The notes under the pieces are model-generated. The model did not search any database. It was not told the DNA's origin and was given only the letters and a program-made list of their open reading frames with translations. A stretch of 64,000 nucleotides of DNA from Chaetoceros tenuissimus. Taxonomy: Eukaryota; Bacillariophyta; Thalassiosirophyceae; Chaetocerotales; Chaetocerotaceae. The stretch lies in NCBI GenBank assembly GCA_021927905.1, contig BLLK01000020.1, forward strand, positions 620,001 through 684,000, read 5' to 3'. A program made the translations under genes and the position numbers. Shown here one piece after another: positions 31,584 through 42,524 of the stretch. How positions within the stretch are numbered: the first letter of the stretch is position 1; every line of letters starts with the position of its first letter.

Positions 31584-34500
31584 ATGTCTGACGCAAATAC
31601 AGCTTGCTTAGAAAACAAGGTATGTACCAGATACACTTCCTTATTCTATATTTAAGTAAGAGCAAAAGATCTGACTAATTTTCAACTATAGGGAGAAAAG
31701 GCAGTCCTTTACCTTGCCGATGGCTCCACTCCAATTACTGGATACTCCTTTGGAGCAGATGTGCCTTCCTCCGGAGAAGTAGTATTCAACACTGGAATGG
31801 TCGGATACCCAGAAGCACTTACTGATCCATCTTACCGTGGTCAGATTCTTGTACTTACTTATCCTATGGTTGGAAACTATGGTGTACCAGATGAGTCTGT
31901 CAAGGATGAAATCGGGCTTCCAAAGTTCTTCGAGTCCAAGGAGATCCACATTGCTGGTCTTATCGTTTCACAATACTGCTGGGAGCATTCTCACTGGAAT
32001 GCGCAAAAGAGTCTTGCAAAGTGGATGGCTGAATACAATGTTCCTGGTATGTACGGAGTTGATACAAGAGCTCTTACCAAGAAATTGAGAGAAATGGGAT
32101 CTCTTCTTGGACGCATCGAAATTGTAAGTTGTATGCTTGAATTTTTTATTAAATTGATTGTCACATGTTGAATTATATGTACTAAACTTCGAAACACATT
32201 TTTAGAACCCAAAGATGCCTGCTCCACAATCATTCCCTGAGGGATTCTTCAGCAACCCTAATGAGAGAAACCTAGTTGCAGAGGTATCAACGAAAGACAT
32301 TGTTGTATATGGAGAAGGAAATACAACCAAGGTACTTGCATACGATTGTGGTATGAAATTCAATATCATCAGATACCTTGTTATTGAACACAAGGTTGAG
32401 CTTACTGTTGTACCATTCGACTATGACTTGGAAGCTAACCCAGCGAAAATTGAATGGGAGGGACTTTTCATCTCCAATGGACCTGGTAATCCACAAATGT
32501 GTACCGCTACTGTCAAATCTTTGAAATATGCTCTTGCTCTTGAGCCAGCTAAGCCAATCTTTGGAATTTGTCTTGGAAACCAGCTTCTTTCGATCGCTGC
32601 AGGAGCTTCTACATACAAATTGAAATACGGAAACCGTGGAATGAATCAACCTGCTGTTGACCTTCGTACCGGACGTTGTTACATTACCCCACAGAATCAC
32701 GGTTTCGCTGTTGACCAAGAGACCCTTCCTGATGACTGGAAACCACTCTTCATCAATGCTAATGATTTGTCCAATGAGGGTATTATCCACACATCGAAGC
32801 CTTTCTTCAGTGTACAATTCCACCCAGAAGCTGCTGGAGGACCACTCGATACTGCTTTCCTTTTCGAAAAGTTCGTAGGACACGTACGTAATATCCCACA
32901 GCCAATTGTTCTTCAGAACGACTCCGCATATGCTAGAAAGTCATACAAGAAGGTTCTTGTTGTAGGAAGTGGAGGTCTTAGTATTGGACAGGCTGGAGAG
33001 TTCGATTATTCCGGAAGTCAATGTATCAAGGCTTTGAAGGAAGAAGGAATTGAAGTTATTCTTATCAACCCTAATATTGCAACTGTGCAAACTTCTCAAG
33101 AAAAGGAGACTGCAGCACAGGGAGCTGACAAGGTTTACTTCCTTCCAATTCGCCCAGAGGTTGTTATGGAGATCATCCACAAGGATAAGCCAGATGGTAT
33201 CATTGTTTCCATGGGAGGACAAACTGCTCTTAATATCGGAGTTGAGCTTTGGAACTCTGGACAGCTTCAGGCTGCAGGAGTTGAGGTTCTTGGAACACAA
33301 ATCCCAGTAATTGAGGCTACTGAAGATCGTGAAATTTTCAGTGAGAAATTGAGAGAAATCAACGAGTCTCTTGCTCTTTCCTACTCTGCTAACAATATCG
33401 ATGAGGCTATTGAGGCTGCAAACAAGATTGGATACCCAGTTCTTGTACGTGCTGCTTTCGCTCTCGGAGGTCTTGGATCTGGATTCGCTGCTAATGATAA
33501 AGAGATGAAGGATCTTGCTGCTAAGGCTTTCAGTTGCAGTGCGCAAATTCTTATTGACCAAGATCTTCGTGGATGGAAGGAACTTGAGTACGAGGTTGTT
33601 CGTGATTGCAACAATAATTGTGTGACTGTGTGTAACATGGAGAACTTTGATCCTCTTGGAATTCACACAGGAGACTCTATCGTAGTTGCACCTTCTCAGA
33701 CTTTGAGCAACAGTGAATACATGAAATTGCGTAATACTGCACAGAGAGTTGTAAGACATCTTGGAATTGTTGGAGAATGTAATATCCAGTATGCTCTTGA
33801 CCCATATTCGGAGCGTTACTGCATTATTGAGGTTAATGCTCGTCTTTCCCGTTCCTCTGCTCTTGCTTCCAAGGCAACTGGATACCCACTTGCATATGTC
33901 GCAACAAAGCTTTCTCTTGGAAAGGACTTGGTTACTCTTCGTAACTCTATTACCAAGACTACTACTGCATGTTTCGAACCTTCCCTTGATTACTGTGTTT
34001 TGAAGATGCCTAGATGGGATCTTAAGAAATTCCAAATGGTTAGTAACAAGCTCGGATCTTCTATGTTGAGTGTTGGAGAAGTAATGTCTATCGGACGTAA
34101 TTTCGAGGAGGTCATTCAAAAGGCTTGCCGTATGGTTAACCCAGGTCTTATTGGTTTGGATGGAAAGGAATCCAACTTGATTCCGGATACCTCTGAAATT
34201 TCTCTAGAGGAACAAATGAGAACTGCAACTGATACCCGTCTATTCGCTGTGCAAACTGCATTGGAGGAGGGATACACTGTCGATCAGATCCACGACATCA
34301 CCAAGATTGATAGATGGTTCTTGTCAAAACTGAAGAAGATTGCAGACATGAAGGCAGCATGTAAAGCTGTTGGTGATGTACATAGACTCTTTAGTGAAAA
34401 CGGAACTGAGAGAATGCTTGAACTTAAGAAGGCAGGTTTCAGTGATCTTCAGATTGCAAGCTATGTAGGAAAGGCAGGACGCGCTGGAGAGGCTGAGGTT

Positions 34501-36342
34501 CGTGCAATCCGTAAGGCTCTCAGAGTCACTCCTGTCGTCAAGCAGATTGATACCTTGGCAGCAGAGTTCCCTGCACAGACTAACTACCTTTACATGACAT
34601 ACTCTGGTTTTGAGGATGATGTTGATGTCAAGTCCGTTGACCTTACCCGTACTGCTCCATTGAAGCGTATGAATTCTGTTGACAAACGCGTCCGTGCTAT
34701 GAGTGAGGTTACAACTGGTCATACACTCTCTTCTTTCAAGGATGCGGGGGTTATCGTTCTTGGTTGCGGTGCTTACTGTATTGGTTCCAGTGTGGAATTC
34801 GATTGGTGTGCTGTATCTGCTGTGAGACAGCTTCGTCGTGATGGAATCAAGAGTATTGTTGTGAACTACAATCCAGAAACAGTCAGTACTGATTATGATG
34901 AGAGTGATAGATTGTACTTTGAGGAACTTAGTCTTGAACGTGTTCTAGATATTTACGAGACCGAGGGTGTAGGAGGAGTTATCGTTTCTGTTGGAGGTCA
35001 AATCCCAAATAACATTGCAACTCATCTTTCTGAGAGTGGAGCAAAGATCTTGGGAACTTCTGCTGCAGATATTGAGCGTGCTGAAGATAGAAGCGCTTTC
35101 TCTGATATGCTTGACAAGATGAACATTGACCAGCCTAAGTGGTCTGTCCTTTCTTCTAAGGATGAGGCAATGAACTTTGCGAACAATGTTGGTTTCCCAG
35201 TTCTTGTGAGACCTAGTTTCGTTCTTTCTGGAGCTGCAATGAGAGTAGCATCTGATGAGACTGAGTTAAGAAACTTCCTTGGACTTGCTGCAGACGTAGC
35301 TGCTGACAAGCCAGTTGTTATGACCAAATTCATTCTTGGAGCTAAGGAAATCGAGTTTGATGCAGTTGCAAACAACGGAACTATCCTTAACTATGCTATC
35401 GGAGAGCATTTGGAGAATGCTGGAGTTCACAGTGGAGATGCTACTGTTATCCTTCCTGCACAAAAGCTCTACGTGAACACCATTAGACATGTAAAGAGAT
35501 ATGCTAGTGCAATCGCGAAGTCTCTTAATATTACTGGACCATTCAATATTCAATTCATGGCGAAGGGTAACGAAGTAACGGTCATCGAATGTAACTTGCG
35601 TGCAAGTCGTACTTTCCCATTTGTGAGCAAGACTTTGAAGAACAATTTCATTTCTCTTGCAACTAGAGCTATGTGTGGATTGAGACCTAAACCATACCGT
35701 ATTTCTCTCCTTGATATTGACTACGTCTGTGTGAAGGCTCCTATGTTCTCCTTCACTCGTCTTCGTGGAGCTGATCCTTCTCTTGGAGTTGAGATGTCTT
35801 CCACAGGAGAAGTGGCATGTTATGGACACACTGCGCATGAGGCTTTCCTTCAATCTTTGCTTGCTGCGAACTTCAAACTTCCAAATAAGAACAAGACAAT
35901 TCTTCTTTCCATTGCAAGCCAAGAATTCCAAGAAGAGTTTGCTCATGCTGCAATTATCCTATCTAAGTTGGGATACAAATTGTACGGAACTGAGGGAACT
36001 GCGAAGTACTACAACGAGAAGCACAATCTTGGATTGGTCACTGTTACCAAGCCTACCAGTGATGATGATCTTGGTGATGGAAAGTCTCTTTCCGCTCTCA
36101 ACGAGCTCAGATCTGAGAACATGGATCTTCTCATCAACATCAGTGATGGCACTGAGGTTAAGGGAGAGGTCAGCGCTGGATACTGGATGAGACGTGCTGC
36201 TGTTGACTTTGGCATCTCTCTCATTACCAACGTTAAGTGTGCAGTAATGTTTGCTGAGGCTCTTGACCGCAAGCACGACAACTTCCCTGCAAAGAGTATC
36301 ACTGAGTTCTATGAGCTTCCAACCATCGGGTGGCATGAATAA
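31584..36342 (+). CDS. CPS: Carbamoyl-phosphate synthase, GATase-synthetase fusion (CPS III-like)
   Basis: Exons 31584-31619, 31692-32123, 32206-36342 (introns 72 and 82 bp), 1534 aa. N-terminal small subunit: [29 protein letters not shown], the glutaminase nucleophile in FGICLGNQL (Cys about 278) and [11 protein letters not shown] (His, Glu). The Cys is retained, unlike animal CPS1, so glutamine can serve as donor. Two ATP-grasp synthetase halves follow ([34 protein letters not shown]) and an MGS-like regulatory domain ([18 protein letters not shown]...). No DHOase or ATCase is fused, so it is not CAD. It may feed the diatom urea cycle or pyrimidine synthesis; no clear organelle leader is seen at the chosen start. 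Strong codon preference suggests high expression. Confidence 0.93.
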
Positions 36343-36497
36343 GTATTAGAATAGTAACAAAGAAATGTTTAAATTCAATGATGGATGTACCATTAGATAG
36401 ACTAATAGAAAAGATTACATAACAATTATTTAATCTGTAGATTTTTTCAATATGTAACGAATCCCTTTCATTTTTAATTTTATCACAACTTCTCTTC

Positions 36498-37223
36498 TTA
36501 GCGATAGTAATCATCAACCAGTTCACTATTGACTACCGTGAGAAAGTTATCATATCTCTCCCATGTTCCATTCTGTGTTTCATCAAAGAGAAACTGTAGA
36601 ACAAGTGGAATGATAACACTCGAACCGCAGGAAACAAGAACATCTTTGGTATAGCGCTTGCGATCAAAATTGACATCAAGAGATGAGTAGTCATAGATAT
36701 CCTGCATGTCATCAAAGTAAAATCCTAAAATAGATGTCTTCCAAATAGCTAGCTCTAAATTGGATGAAACTTCCATTGCATTTATTTGACAGAGCCTTCG
36801 CTTACTCTCTGCAAGATGAGTCTTCTTCTCACCCTCCTCTACAAGGAATAAGTAGTTGTACATGCGTTCCTTCATTTCCTGTCTCCATGGAGAATAAATC
36901 AAACGTTCAACCAATGATCGAATAGAATTAAAGTCTTTAATCCTCTCCAATCTCTCTTTGCCCACCTTGAATGATTGCACTTCTTGTTCATGCCTCGAGG
37001 ATAAGAAGTGACTTTGCCAGCAACGAACATGCATTTCTTTATCACATAAAGTGCAACGTACACGGTCAGCTGTAAATTGCATGAATTGTTCGTTACATTC
37101 ATAGTCAGAATCGAAGCAGGACGAAAAATGTCTACTACTCCCTTGGATATCATTCACATGAAAAACCATTTCACATTTTAGGCAATAATTGTAAGATCCT
37201 CTCTGAAACCACTGCTGATTCAT
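36498..37223 (-). CDS. Zinc-finger-like protein, unknown function
   Basis: 241 aa, single exon, ATG at 37223. The N-terminal 90 residues contain paired Cys/His: YCLKCEMVFHVNDIQGSSRH, SCFDSDYEC and VRCTLCDKEMHVRCWQSHF followed by SSRH. The second set (CxxC-x(9-13)-H-x(4)-H) fits a U1-like or C2H2 finger. The C-terminal 150 residues are helical and acidic and not recognisable. A nucleic-acid or ubiquitin-related role is possible but unproven. Confidence 0.65.
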   Translation of the reverse strand: MNQQWFQRGSYNYCLKCEMVFHVNDIQGSSRHFSSCFDSDYECNEQFMQFTADRVRCTLCDKEMHVRCWQSHFLSSRHEQEVQSFKVGKERLERIKDFNSIRSLVERLIYSPWRQEMKERMYNYLFLVEEGEKKTHLAESKRRLCQINAMEVSSNLELAIWKTSILGFYFDDMQDIYDYSSLDVNFDRKRYTKDVLVSCGSSVIIPLVLQFLFDETQNGTWERYDNFLTVVNSELVDDYYR

Positions 37224-38259
37224 GATGGAATTCCTTCTAATGGTAATTCTACCAAAAAGAAAATATTATGAGTAGCAGAAGAATTTGATGTGATGAAAGT
37301 TGATTGATTCCTTCACCGAGTCAGTCTATTCCCATCAAGTCAGTCTATTCCTTACATTTACTGGAATCATACCAATCCATTTCTTTCAATCAGAACTGAC
37401 ACTCATGTCGAGTTAGTCTATTCCCATCAAGGCAGTCTATTCCTACCATCTACTGGAGTCACATTAGTCTATTTCTTTCAATCAGAACCAACAATAAAGC
37501 TATATTTAAGTCTCAATATGCAACAAAGTAGCTATTCTTTGCCTCTGAGAATAATAAGGATTCAGATCATGCTGAATTGATAAAGATGTAGCCCTCACCA
37601 TAGCTCAAATAGAAAAGTAAACATTCCTATCGTTTGCTTCTGATCTGTTCACTATTTGGAATTCAGGCACAAAACAGCATACACACTTATACATATTCAA
37701 GAAGTTAAAGATACTTTCCCCCCTCTTTTCCTACTTCGAAGTTTTGATGTATGCCTTCGTAGATCGAACTTTGAAACATTCCAAAGAGTACTTCGACCAT
37801 GTCATTCTTTTCTACAGCGAAAGAGATACGTAAATTCATTGCTCTTTCTTTTTCTTTTGAGACTAAAACCATTGAGAAATAACATGCTCTAGTTTCTGTG
37901 ATGTGCGTAGAAACAGCAAAAATTTATTCAGAATCATTACATCTGCGTCAATTTCGAACAAAGAAAGACCTCGCTGATGAAAGAATTCTATCGATATTGC
38001 ATTTTTCACTGTTATTCGCGACAAGTTCTCAGTATAAGAAATGGATATGAAAACAAGTCCACAGCCAACTTTAATATAGTATCAAGAATCCTGCACAATC
38101 AAAGAATATCTGAAACTCTAAATGCAGTGTTCCATATCCATTGGTAGAAAAAGAACATTGTTTCCAAAAAGTAATTAGAATTTTAATTTTAATCCAAAAT
38201 TAAAATCCAAATGTCATATCCCAAGATCTATATCTATAGCCCATCAAATACAACAGTAT
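37224..38259. other. Long intergenic stretch with a diverged tandem repeat
   Basis: About 1.0 kb. A 92-bp tandem duplication lies at 37317-37489. The remaining ~700 bp show no supported gene; a 78-codon frame at 37656 starts with TTG and resembles nothing. Confidence 0.5.
37317..37489. repeat. Diverged 92-bp tandem duplication
   Basis: CGAGTCAGTCTATTCCCATC at 37317 recurs as CGAGTTAGTCTATTCCCATC at 37409, with matching downstream blocks (TTTCTTTCAATCAGAAC). GTCAGTCTATTCC also repeats inside each unit. Confidence 0.75.
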
Positions 38260-38652
38260 TTAAAGTCCAGCCTCAGCAAGCTTGGTAACTGGCTTCTTAC
38301 CAGTACTCTGTCCAGCTTCCCATGCAGCAGCGTTATAAGAGAAGGTCTCGTTCTTGAGTGCTTGAGACTTTGCAGGCTCCTTGAGTCCATTTCTAAGTGC
38401 AGTAGCAGCACGGGTTACGTACTAATAGAGAAAAACATGTTAGCATAATGAGCTGTGATGCAAATGGAACACACACAACACATCTTGTATCATATCATCC
38501 TAGAAACATGACAAAACCGCCAATAACTGAAAATTCGAAATCTCACTCAAAACTCGTATTTCCAGCATTCCTTCCGCCCCCAATTCAATTCAAATACATA
38601 CCTGAGTGTAAGACATGCCAGCAAGGCGCCAGAAGGTAGTTGGAGTAGCCAT
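38260..38652 (-). CDS. ATP5E: Mitochondrial ATP synthase F1 epsilon subunit, two exons
   Basis: Exon 1 is 38652-38602 (17 codons) and exon 2 is 38421-38260, joined across a 180-bp intron (GTATGT donor, TATTAG acceptor, phase 0), giving 70 aa. The start MATPTTFWRLAGMSYTQYVT, then RAATALRNGLKEP, matches the family pattern W-R-x-A-G-x-x-Y-x-x-Y ... AA-x-x-L-R-x-x-L-K of eukaryotic epsilon subunits. This subunit sits in the central stalk of F1. Family members are also tiny (50-70 aa), and none has a cleaved presequence. No other frame covers the gene. It is divergent from HisIE, about 260 bp to that gene's ATG. Confidence 0.9.
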
Positions 38653-38912
38653 GATTGCTTTATTAGACTAGATTGTGCTTTGCTGCATTCGTGTTGTTTT
38701 TTCGTCGCGATAGGTGGTTGCATCGGAGGCCAAATACCAAGTTGACAAGGATAATATAAAGAAAATCAAAAAGAGGAAAAGGGAAGCAAAGAGAGTAATC
38801 AGACCAAAGAAACATGATGAGCGCCACAGAAAAAACGCACGACAAATCATTTCTATTTCAACTCAATGAACAAATAGGCTCTATTCATTATTGTTCTTCC
38901 TTACTAATCACC

Positions 38913-40307
38913 ATGGGAGGATCGAAACCAAACTTTGTACCATACCCTACCTTTTCTAGCACATCACCAGCAGAAACCCCATCTTTATCTGCACTGGGAA
39001 GATGTCGCATCTATCCAAACTTTGTCAAGGAAGAATTTCAAGCTATATCCGATAAAAATGTACAACAAGCATCTGTAGATGAAAACGTACAAGATGCCGC
39101 ACTCAAAAAGGAAAAGAAGCAGGAAAAGAAAAAATACATGAAGCAAGGAGTAGCAATGGCTTACAAGTATCTTTCTGATACATTGAAATTAGATGTATCC
39201 ATTACAAATGTTGAAATTGTCTTGGAGGCAGATATGATTATTGCATCAGATGGATGTATCGCTGCATGCTTTTTAGATGCAGGTTGTGAAAAAATTGTCG
39301 TGACTGCTGATTCAAAAGAAAAGAGATTGGAAGGATTGGACGCTGCTAGAATTCCACAAGAGAGGATAGCTCTTTTGGTACATGATGTTGATGCTGATGA
39401 AATTGTTGCTGCTTCGCAACTTACCAACTCGATTGCGGTTGTTATGGAAGATGCATCTGTTGAGAAATGTAAATCAGTCATTGAATCCATTGCAAGTACT
39501 GAGACCAAGGTTTCCATTTCCATACAAGTTGCTGCTTCTACTGTTGATGCACAGTCTGATTTGGTATCGACCATTAACAAGTACTTTGGAGAAAAGACTA
39601 CTCCATCTGGAACTGTCACATTGGTAGATCCTACACCACAACAGCTTGGAAGTAGTTTTGTATCATGTATCAGAACTGATAGACCTGATGGACTCTTTAC
39701 TACTGTGGTATGTACTAGAAATGGAGAAGCACTCGGATTGGTATATTCATCCACAGAATCAGTGATTGCAGCATTAGAATGTGGAAGAGGAGTGTACTAT
39801 TCGCGTTCTAGAAATGGACTATGGAGAAAAGGAGATACTTCTGGTCATTATCAGACTCTTCACAAGATTGATGTAGATTGCGATGGTGATGCACTTAGAT
39901 TTATCGTTACTCAAAGAGGTGATGACTGTGCTGCATTCTGTCACTTGAATACCTTGACTTGTTGGGGTGAACCAAACGGACTTCGTCACTTGGAGGGTAC
40001 TCTCAAGGATAGACTCAAGAATGCACCAGCTGGAAGTTACACCAAGAGATTGTTTGATGATGAAGAGTTGTTGAGGGATAAACTTGTAGAGGAGGCTCAG
40101 GAACTAAGTGAAGCTGATACGAAACAGCATGTAGCAGAAGAGTTGGCTGATGTATTGTATTTTGCAATGGTCAAGGCTGCAAAGGCTGGTGTGAGTATTG
40201 ACGATGCTGTAGCAGAATTGGACAAAAGAACTAGAAAGGTTACCAGAAGAAAAGGTGACAGTAAGGCTTTCCGTATTGAAGCTGGAAACAAGATTCTTAA
40301 CAAGTAG
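38913..40307 (+). CDS. Histidine biosynthesis bifunctional HisI-HisE protein
   Basis: 464 aa from ATG 38913, which has an ideal ACCATGG context; an in-frame ATG at 38814 would add 33 residues. Catalyses phosphoribosyl-ATP pyrophosphohydrolysis and phosphoribosyl-AMP cyclohydrolysis. The PRA-CH domain is clear: ECGRGVYYSRSRNGLWRKGD, TSGHYQTLHKIDVDCDGDAL, and the zinc-site Cys in DDCAAFCHLNTLTCW. The PRA-PH domain is DEELLRDKLVEEAQELSEAD, HVAEELADVLYFAMVK. An N-terminal ~230-residue region (IASDGCIAACFLDAGCEKIV) matches the extra N-terminal region of fungal HIS4, but no HisD part is present. Confidence 0.9.
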   Translation: MGGSKPNFVPYPTFSSTSPAETPSLSALGRCRIYPNFVKEEFQAISDKNVQQASVDENVQDAALKKEKKQEKKKYMKQGVAMAYKYLSDTLKLDVSITNVEIVLEADMIIASDGCIAACFLDAGCEKIVVTADSKEKRLEGLDAARIPQERIALLVHDVDADEIVAASQLTNSIAVVMEDASVEKCKSVIESIASTETKVSISIQVAASTVDAQSDLVSTINKYFGEKTTPSGTVTLVDPTPQQLGSSFVSCIRTDRPDGLFTTVVCTRNGEALGLVYSSTESVIAALECGRGVYYSRSRNGLWRKGDTSGHYQTLHKIDVDCDGDALRFIVTQRGDDCAAFCHLNTLTCWGEPNGLRHLEGTLKDRLKNAPAGSYTKRLFDDEELLRDKLVEEAQELSEADTKQHVAEELADVLYFAMVKAAKAGVSIDDAVAELDKRTRKVTRRKGDSKAFRIEAGNKILNK

Positions 40308-40565
40308 TAACTGTGTCTATAACTGCAAGCATTTCTGTCTTTAATGATTTTAAGTCTACCACTTTTTAAAATAGAATTTAAATGTGGCTTATAATTTATA
40401 TTCATAAATAGAATATAGAGATATCCTTGCCATATAGCGTAGAGTATATGTCCACTCTACAGTCTTGTGCAAAACAAATATTCCAGTTACATGGTAGCTA
40501 TAGTATTTATTTATGTACACCATTACTTATAATATGCCCGTTCCCAATCTAGTCATTACAAGAGA

Positions 40566-41378
40566 TTATCCAAAAATACTTAATCGCTTCCGTATTTTTT
40601 CGAACCTATTATCTGGTAGTTTTGCTTGTTTTATCCTAGCCTTGTTGATTTCCTCCGCTTTATCTTTGACAAACCCTATGCATATTTCATTCATACCGAG
40701 CGATGTGACTACCTTTGCGTTCTTCATATTCCGCCGTATCTGATACCATAATACATCATTGTCTATTATCGTTCTAACTAGTGCTTCATCAAGGACTTCA
40801 TCAGCTGACTCTAGAGGTTTTGTAACCTTAGCTACTTCCGGTTCATGTTGACTAGTCATACTGTCCCGTACATCTCCAGATGGTGAAGTCTTCACTGGCT
40901 CGGGGTCTCTATTAACACTTCCGCCTACCAACATTGTAAATCGTCTACCTGCTCTTGAACCGGAATTTCTAAGTGATTCGCTCTTCTGAAGCCGTTGTCT
41001 TTCTTCCTCTTGCTTTTGACTCTCTTTGAACTCGTTGGCTAAATGTAAATACCCCGAGTCTTCACACTCCTCTGCTGCGTCTGCAGTTATGACAATACTA
41101 CTTTCCATCCATTCCTCATGTGCATCGCCTTGATCACTACTGCCGTCTGAAGTGGAGAAGGTTTTCGTCATGGAGCCTCTATTGCTAGCACTAGAATACT
41201 TGAGGGTTTCTAACAAAGTAGAAGAGTTGACACAATTGACACGAATCGACGAGGTGAGCAGGGAAGGCCACATGAAATATATAATAAAAATGCACTTCAA
41301 TACTACTAGTTGAGACTTACCTAGCAATTGCTTCGTTCGAGTAGGTTGTTTCATGTATTCTTGATTCTTATTTCGCAT
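40566..41378 (-). CDS. Unknown protein with in-frame intron
   Basis: ATG at 41378. The raw frame is open for 270 codons, but GTAAGT at 41320 and TTAG ending at 41210 delimit a 111-bp, stop-free, in-frame intron; splicing (41378-41321, 41209-40566) gives 233 aa and removes a hydrophobic stretch (VVLKCIFIIYFMWPSLL) that otherwise looks like a membrane span. The protein is charged, with ESQKQEEERQRLQKSESLRN, a Ser-rich middle and a C-terminal conserved-looking block (DNDVLWYQIRRNMKNAKVV...). No family recognised. Whether the intron is retained decides if the protein is soluble or membrane bound. Confidence 0.62.
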   Translation of the reverse strand: MRNKNQEYMKQPTRTKQLLGKSQLVVLKCIFIIYFMWPSLLTSSIRVNCVNSSTLLETLKYSSASNRGSMTKTFSTSDGSSDQGDAHEEWMESSIVITADAAEECEDSGYLHLANEFKESQKQEEERQRLQKSESLRNSGSRAGRRFTMLVGGSVNRDPEPVKTSPSGDVRDSMTSQHEPEVAKVTKPLESADEVLDEALVRTIIDNDVLWYQIRRNMKNAKVVTSLGMNEICIGFVKDKAEEINKARIKQAKLPDNRFEKIRKRLSIFG

Positions 41379-42524
41379 AGGGTTTGTATTGACTTGATTA
41401 TTGTGGGCAGACTAGAAATTCTCACTCCTTTTACGATGCTTCAAGCACAGATTGTTCCAGCAAAATTTGTTCGTGCTGGCATTAAAAAGTAAGAACGAAA
41501 CTGTCCGAAGTTCGTCTTGGCGACTTTAGTTCACGGTTGGGGGTGTTTAGGTAATACAACTTGACGACTTTTATTTTAGATGCTTCCTAATTATGATTCG
41601 TTGGAAAATTGTAGTGAATGGCGCACAAGATAATAGATTTCTATATCTTCATTTGACTGCAGGAACACGATTTATTTTCAAATTTACTTGAAAGCTATAG
41701 AAAGCAAAGGGAAGTGAAAATAAAAGCAAATTAGATACGATGTTCAGGTGCTTCATCAGTCGGTTTTGTGACAAATGGGGAAAACTATTTCTCCGTACGA
41801 TTGATTCGTCTGTATCACTTGACATCACTACTTCTTCAGCCAGCCATGTGATGCAGGACTGCCTTTTGCTTTCTATTTTCTTTCCATCACACTACTAGGC
41901 GAAATAACGTCATGAACCTTTCCCTAATAGAAGTAATGCAAAGTCTGTAGGAGCAAGATACTTCTTTGAAGTGGCTAATATCTATTTTTTTCCAGTAAAT
42001 GACTACATGTGTAACGATAGAATTTAGTGCAACAACAACGTAACGTCGCAAGTTTCGGAAAAACTATAAAATTATAGCCATTGACGTCATTTATTTCACA
42101 TGATTCAAACAAGTTGTTTTACCACATTTGACAAGAAAGTCTACGGTAGATTTAAAACTTTGAAATCAAATCGAAACTAATCCTTTTAAAAATATGTATA
42201 TACTCTGGAAAAATTGAAAACACGGTTGTTTTTTCTTATTAGCTATGAATTGTTACACAGCTCCATTATTTTCATTTGACAGATCCAAAGCACACCGTTT
42301 GAAGTATATAGTTGGGAATCAACATTATAATTGTGAAAGAGATTCTTGTACTACTCGAGCATTTTGTTTGAGGTGACCGACTTGCATTTTACATATTCAT
42401 ATACATTATTATATACTTTGAAGTCCTAGTAGATGGCATATCTCAGTTCTTTCTCTAATCTCTACCATTTTCATCAATAAAAAAAAATGGCGTCACTATA
42501 CTCCAGGCCTATATCATTGTAAGC
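41379..42524. other. Long intergenic region with CRE-like site
   Basis: About 1.15 kb without a supported gene. A perfect TGACGTCA palindrome lies at 42082-42089, and ACGTCA also occurs at about 41907. Several A/T-rich tracts. It lies downstream of the PhyH gene's 3' end and upstream of the 40566-41378 gene. Confidence 0.5.

Noticed and set aside
32941-34119. Open 392-codon frame antisense to CPS
   Set aside because: It mirrors the strong codon bias of the CPS gene; the composition is Ser/Leu/Asn-rich shadow sequence without any domain. The plus-strand frame matches CPS throughout.
37656-37892. 78-codon plus frame
   Set aside because: Starts with TTG, Leu/Phe/Arg-rich chance composition, no homology.
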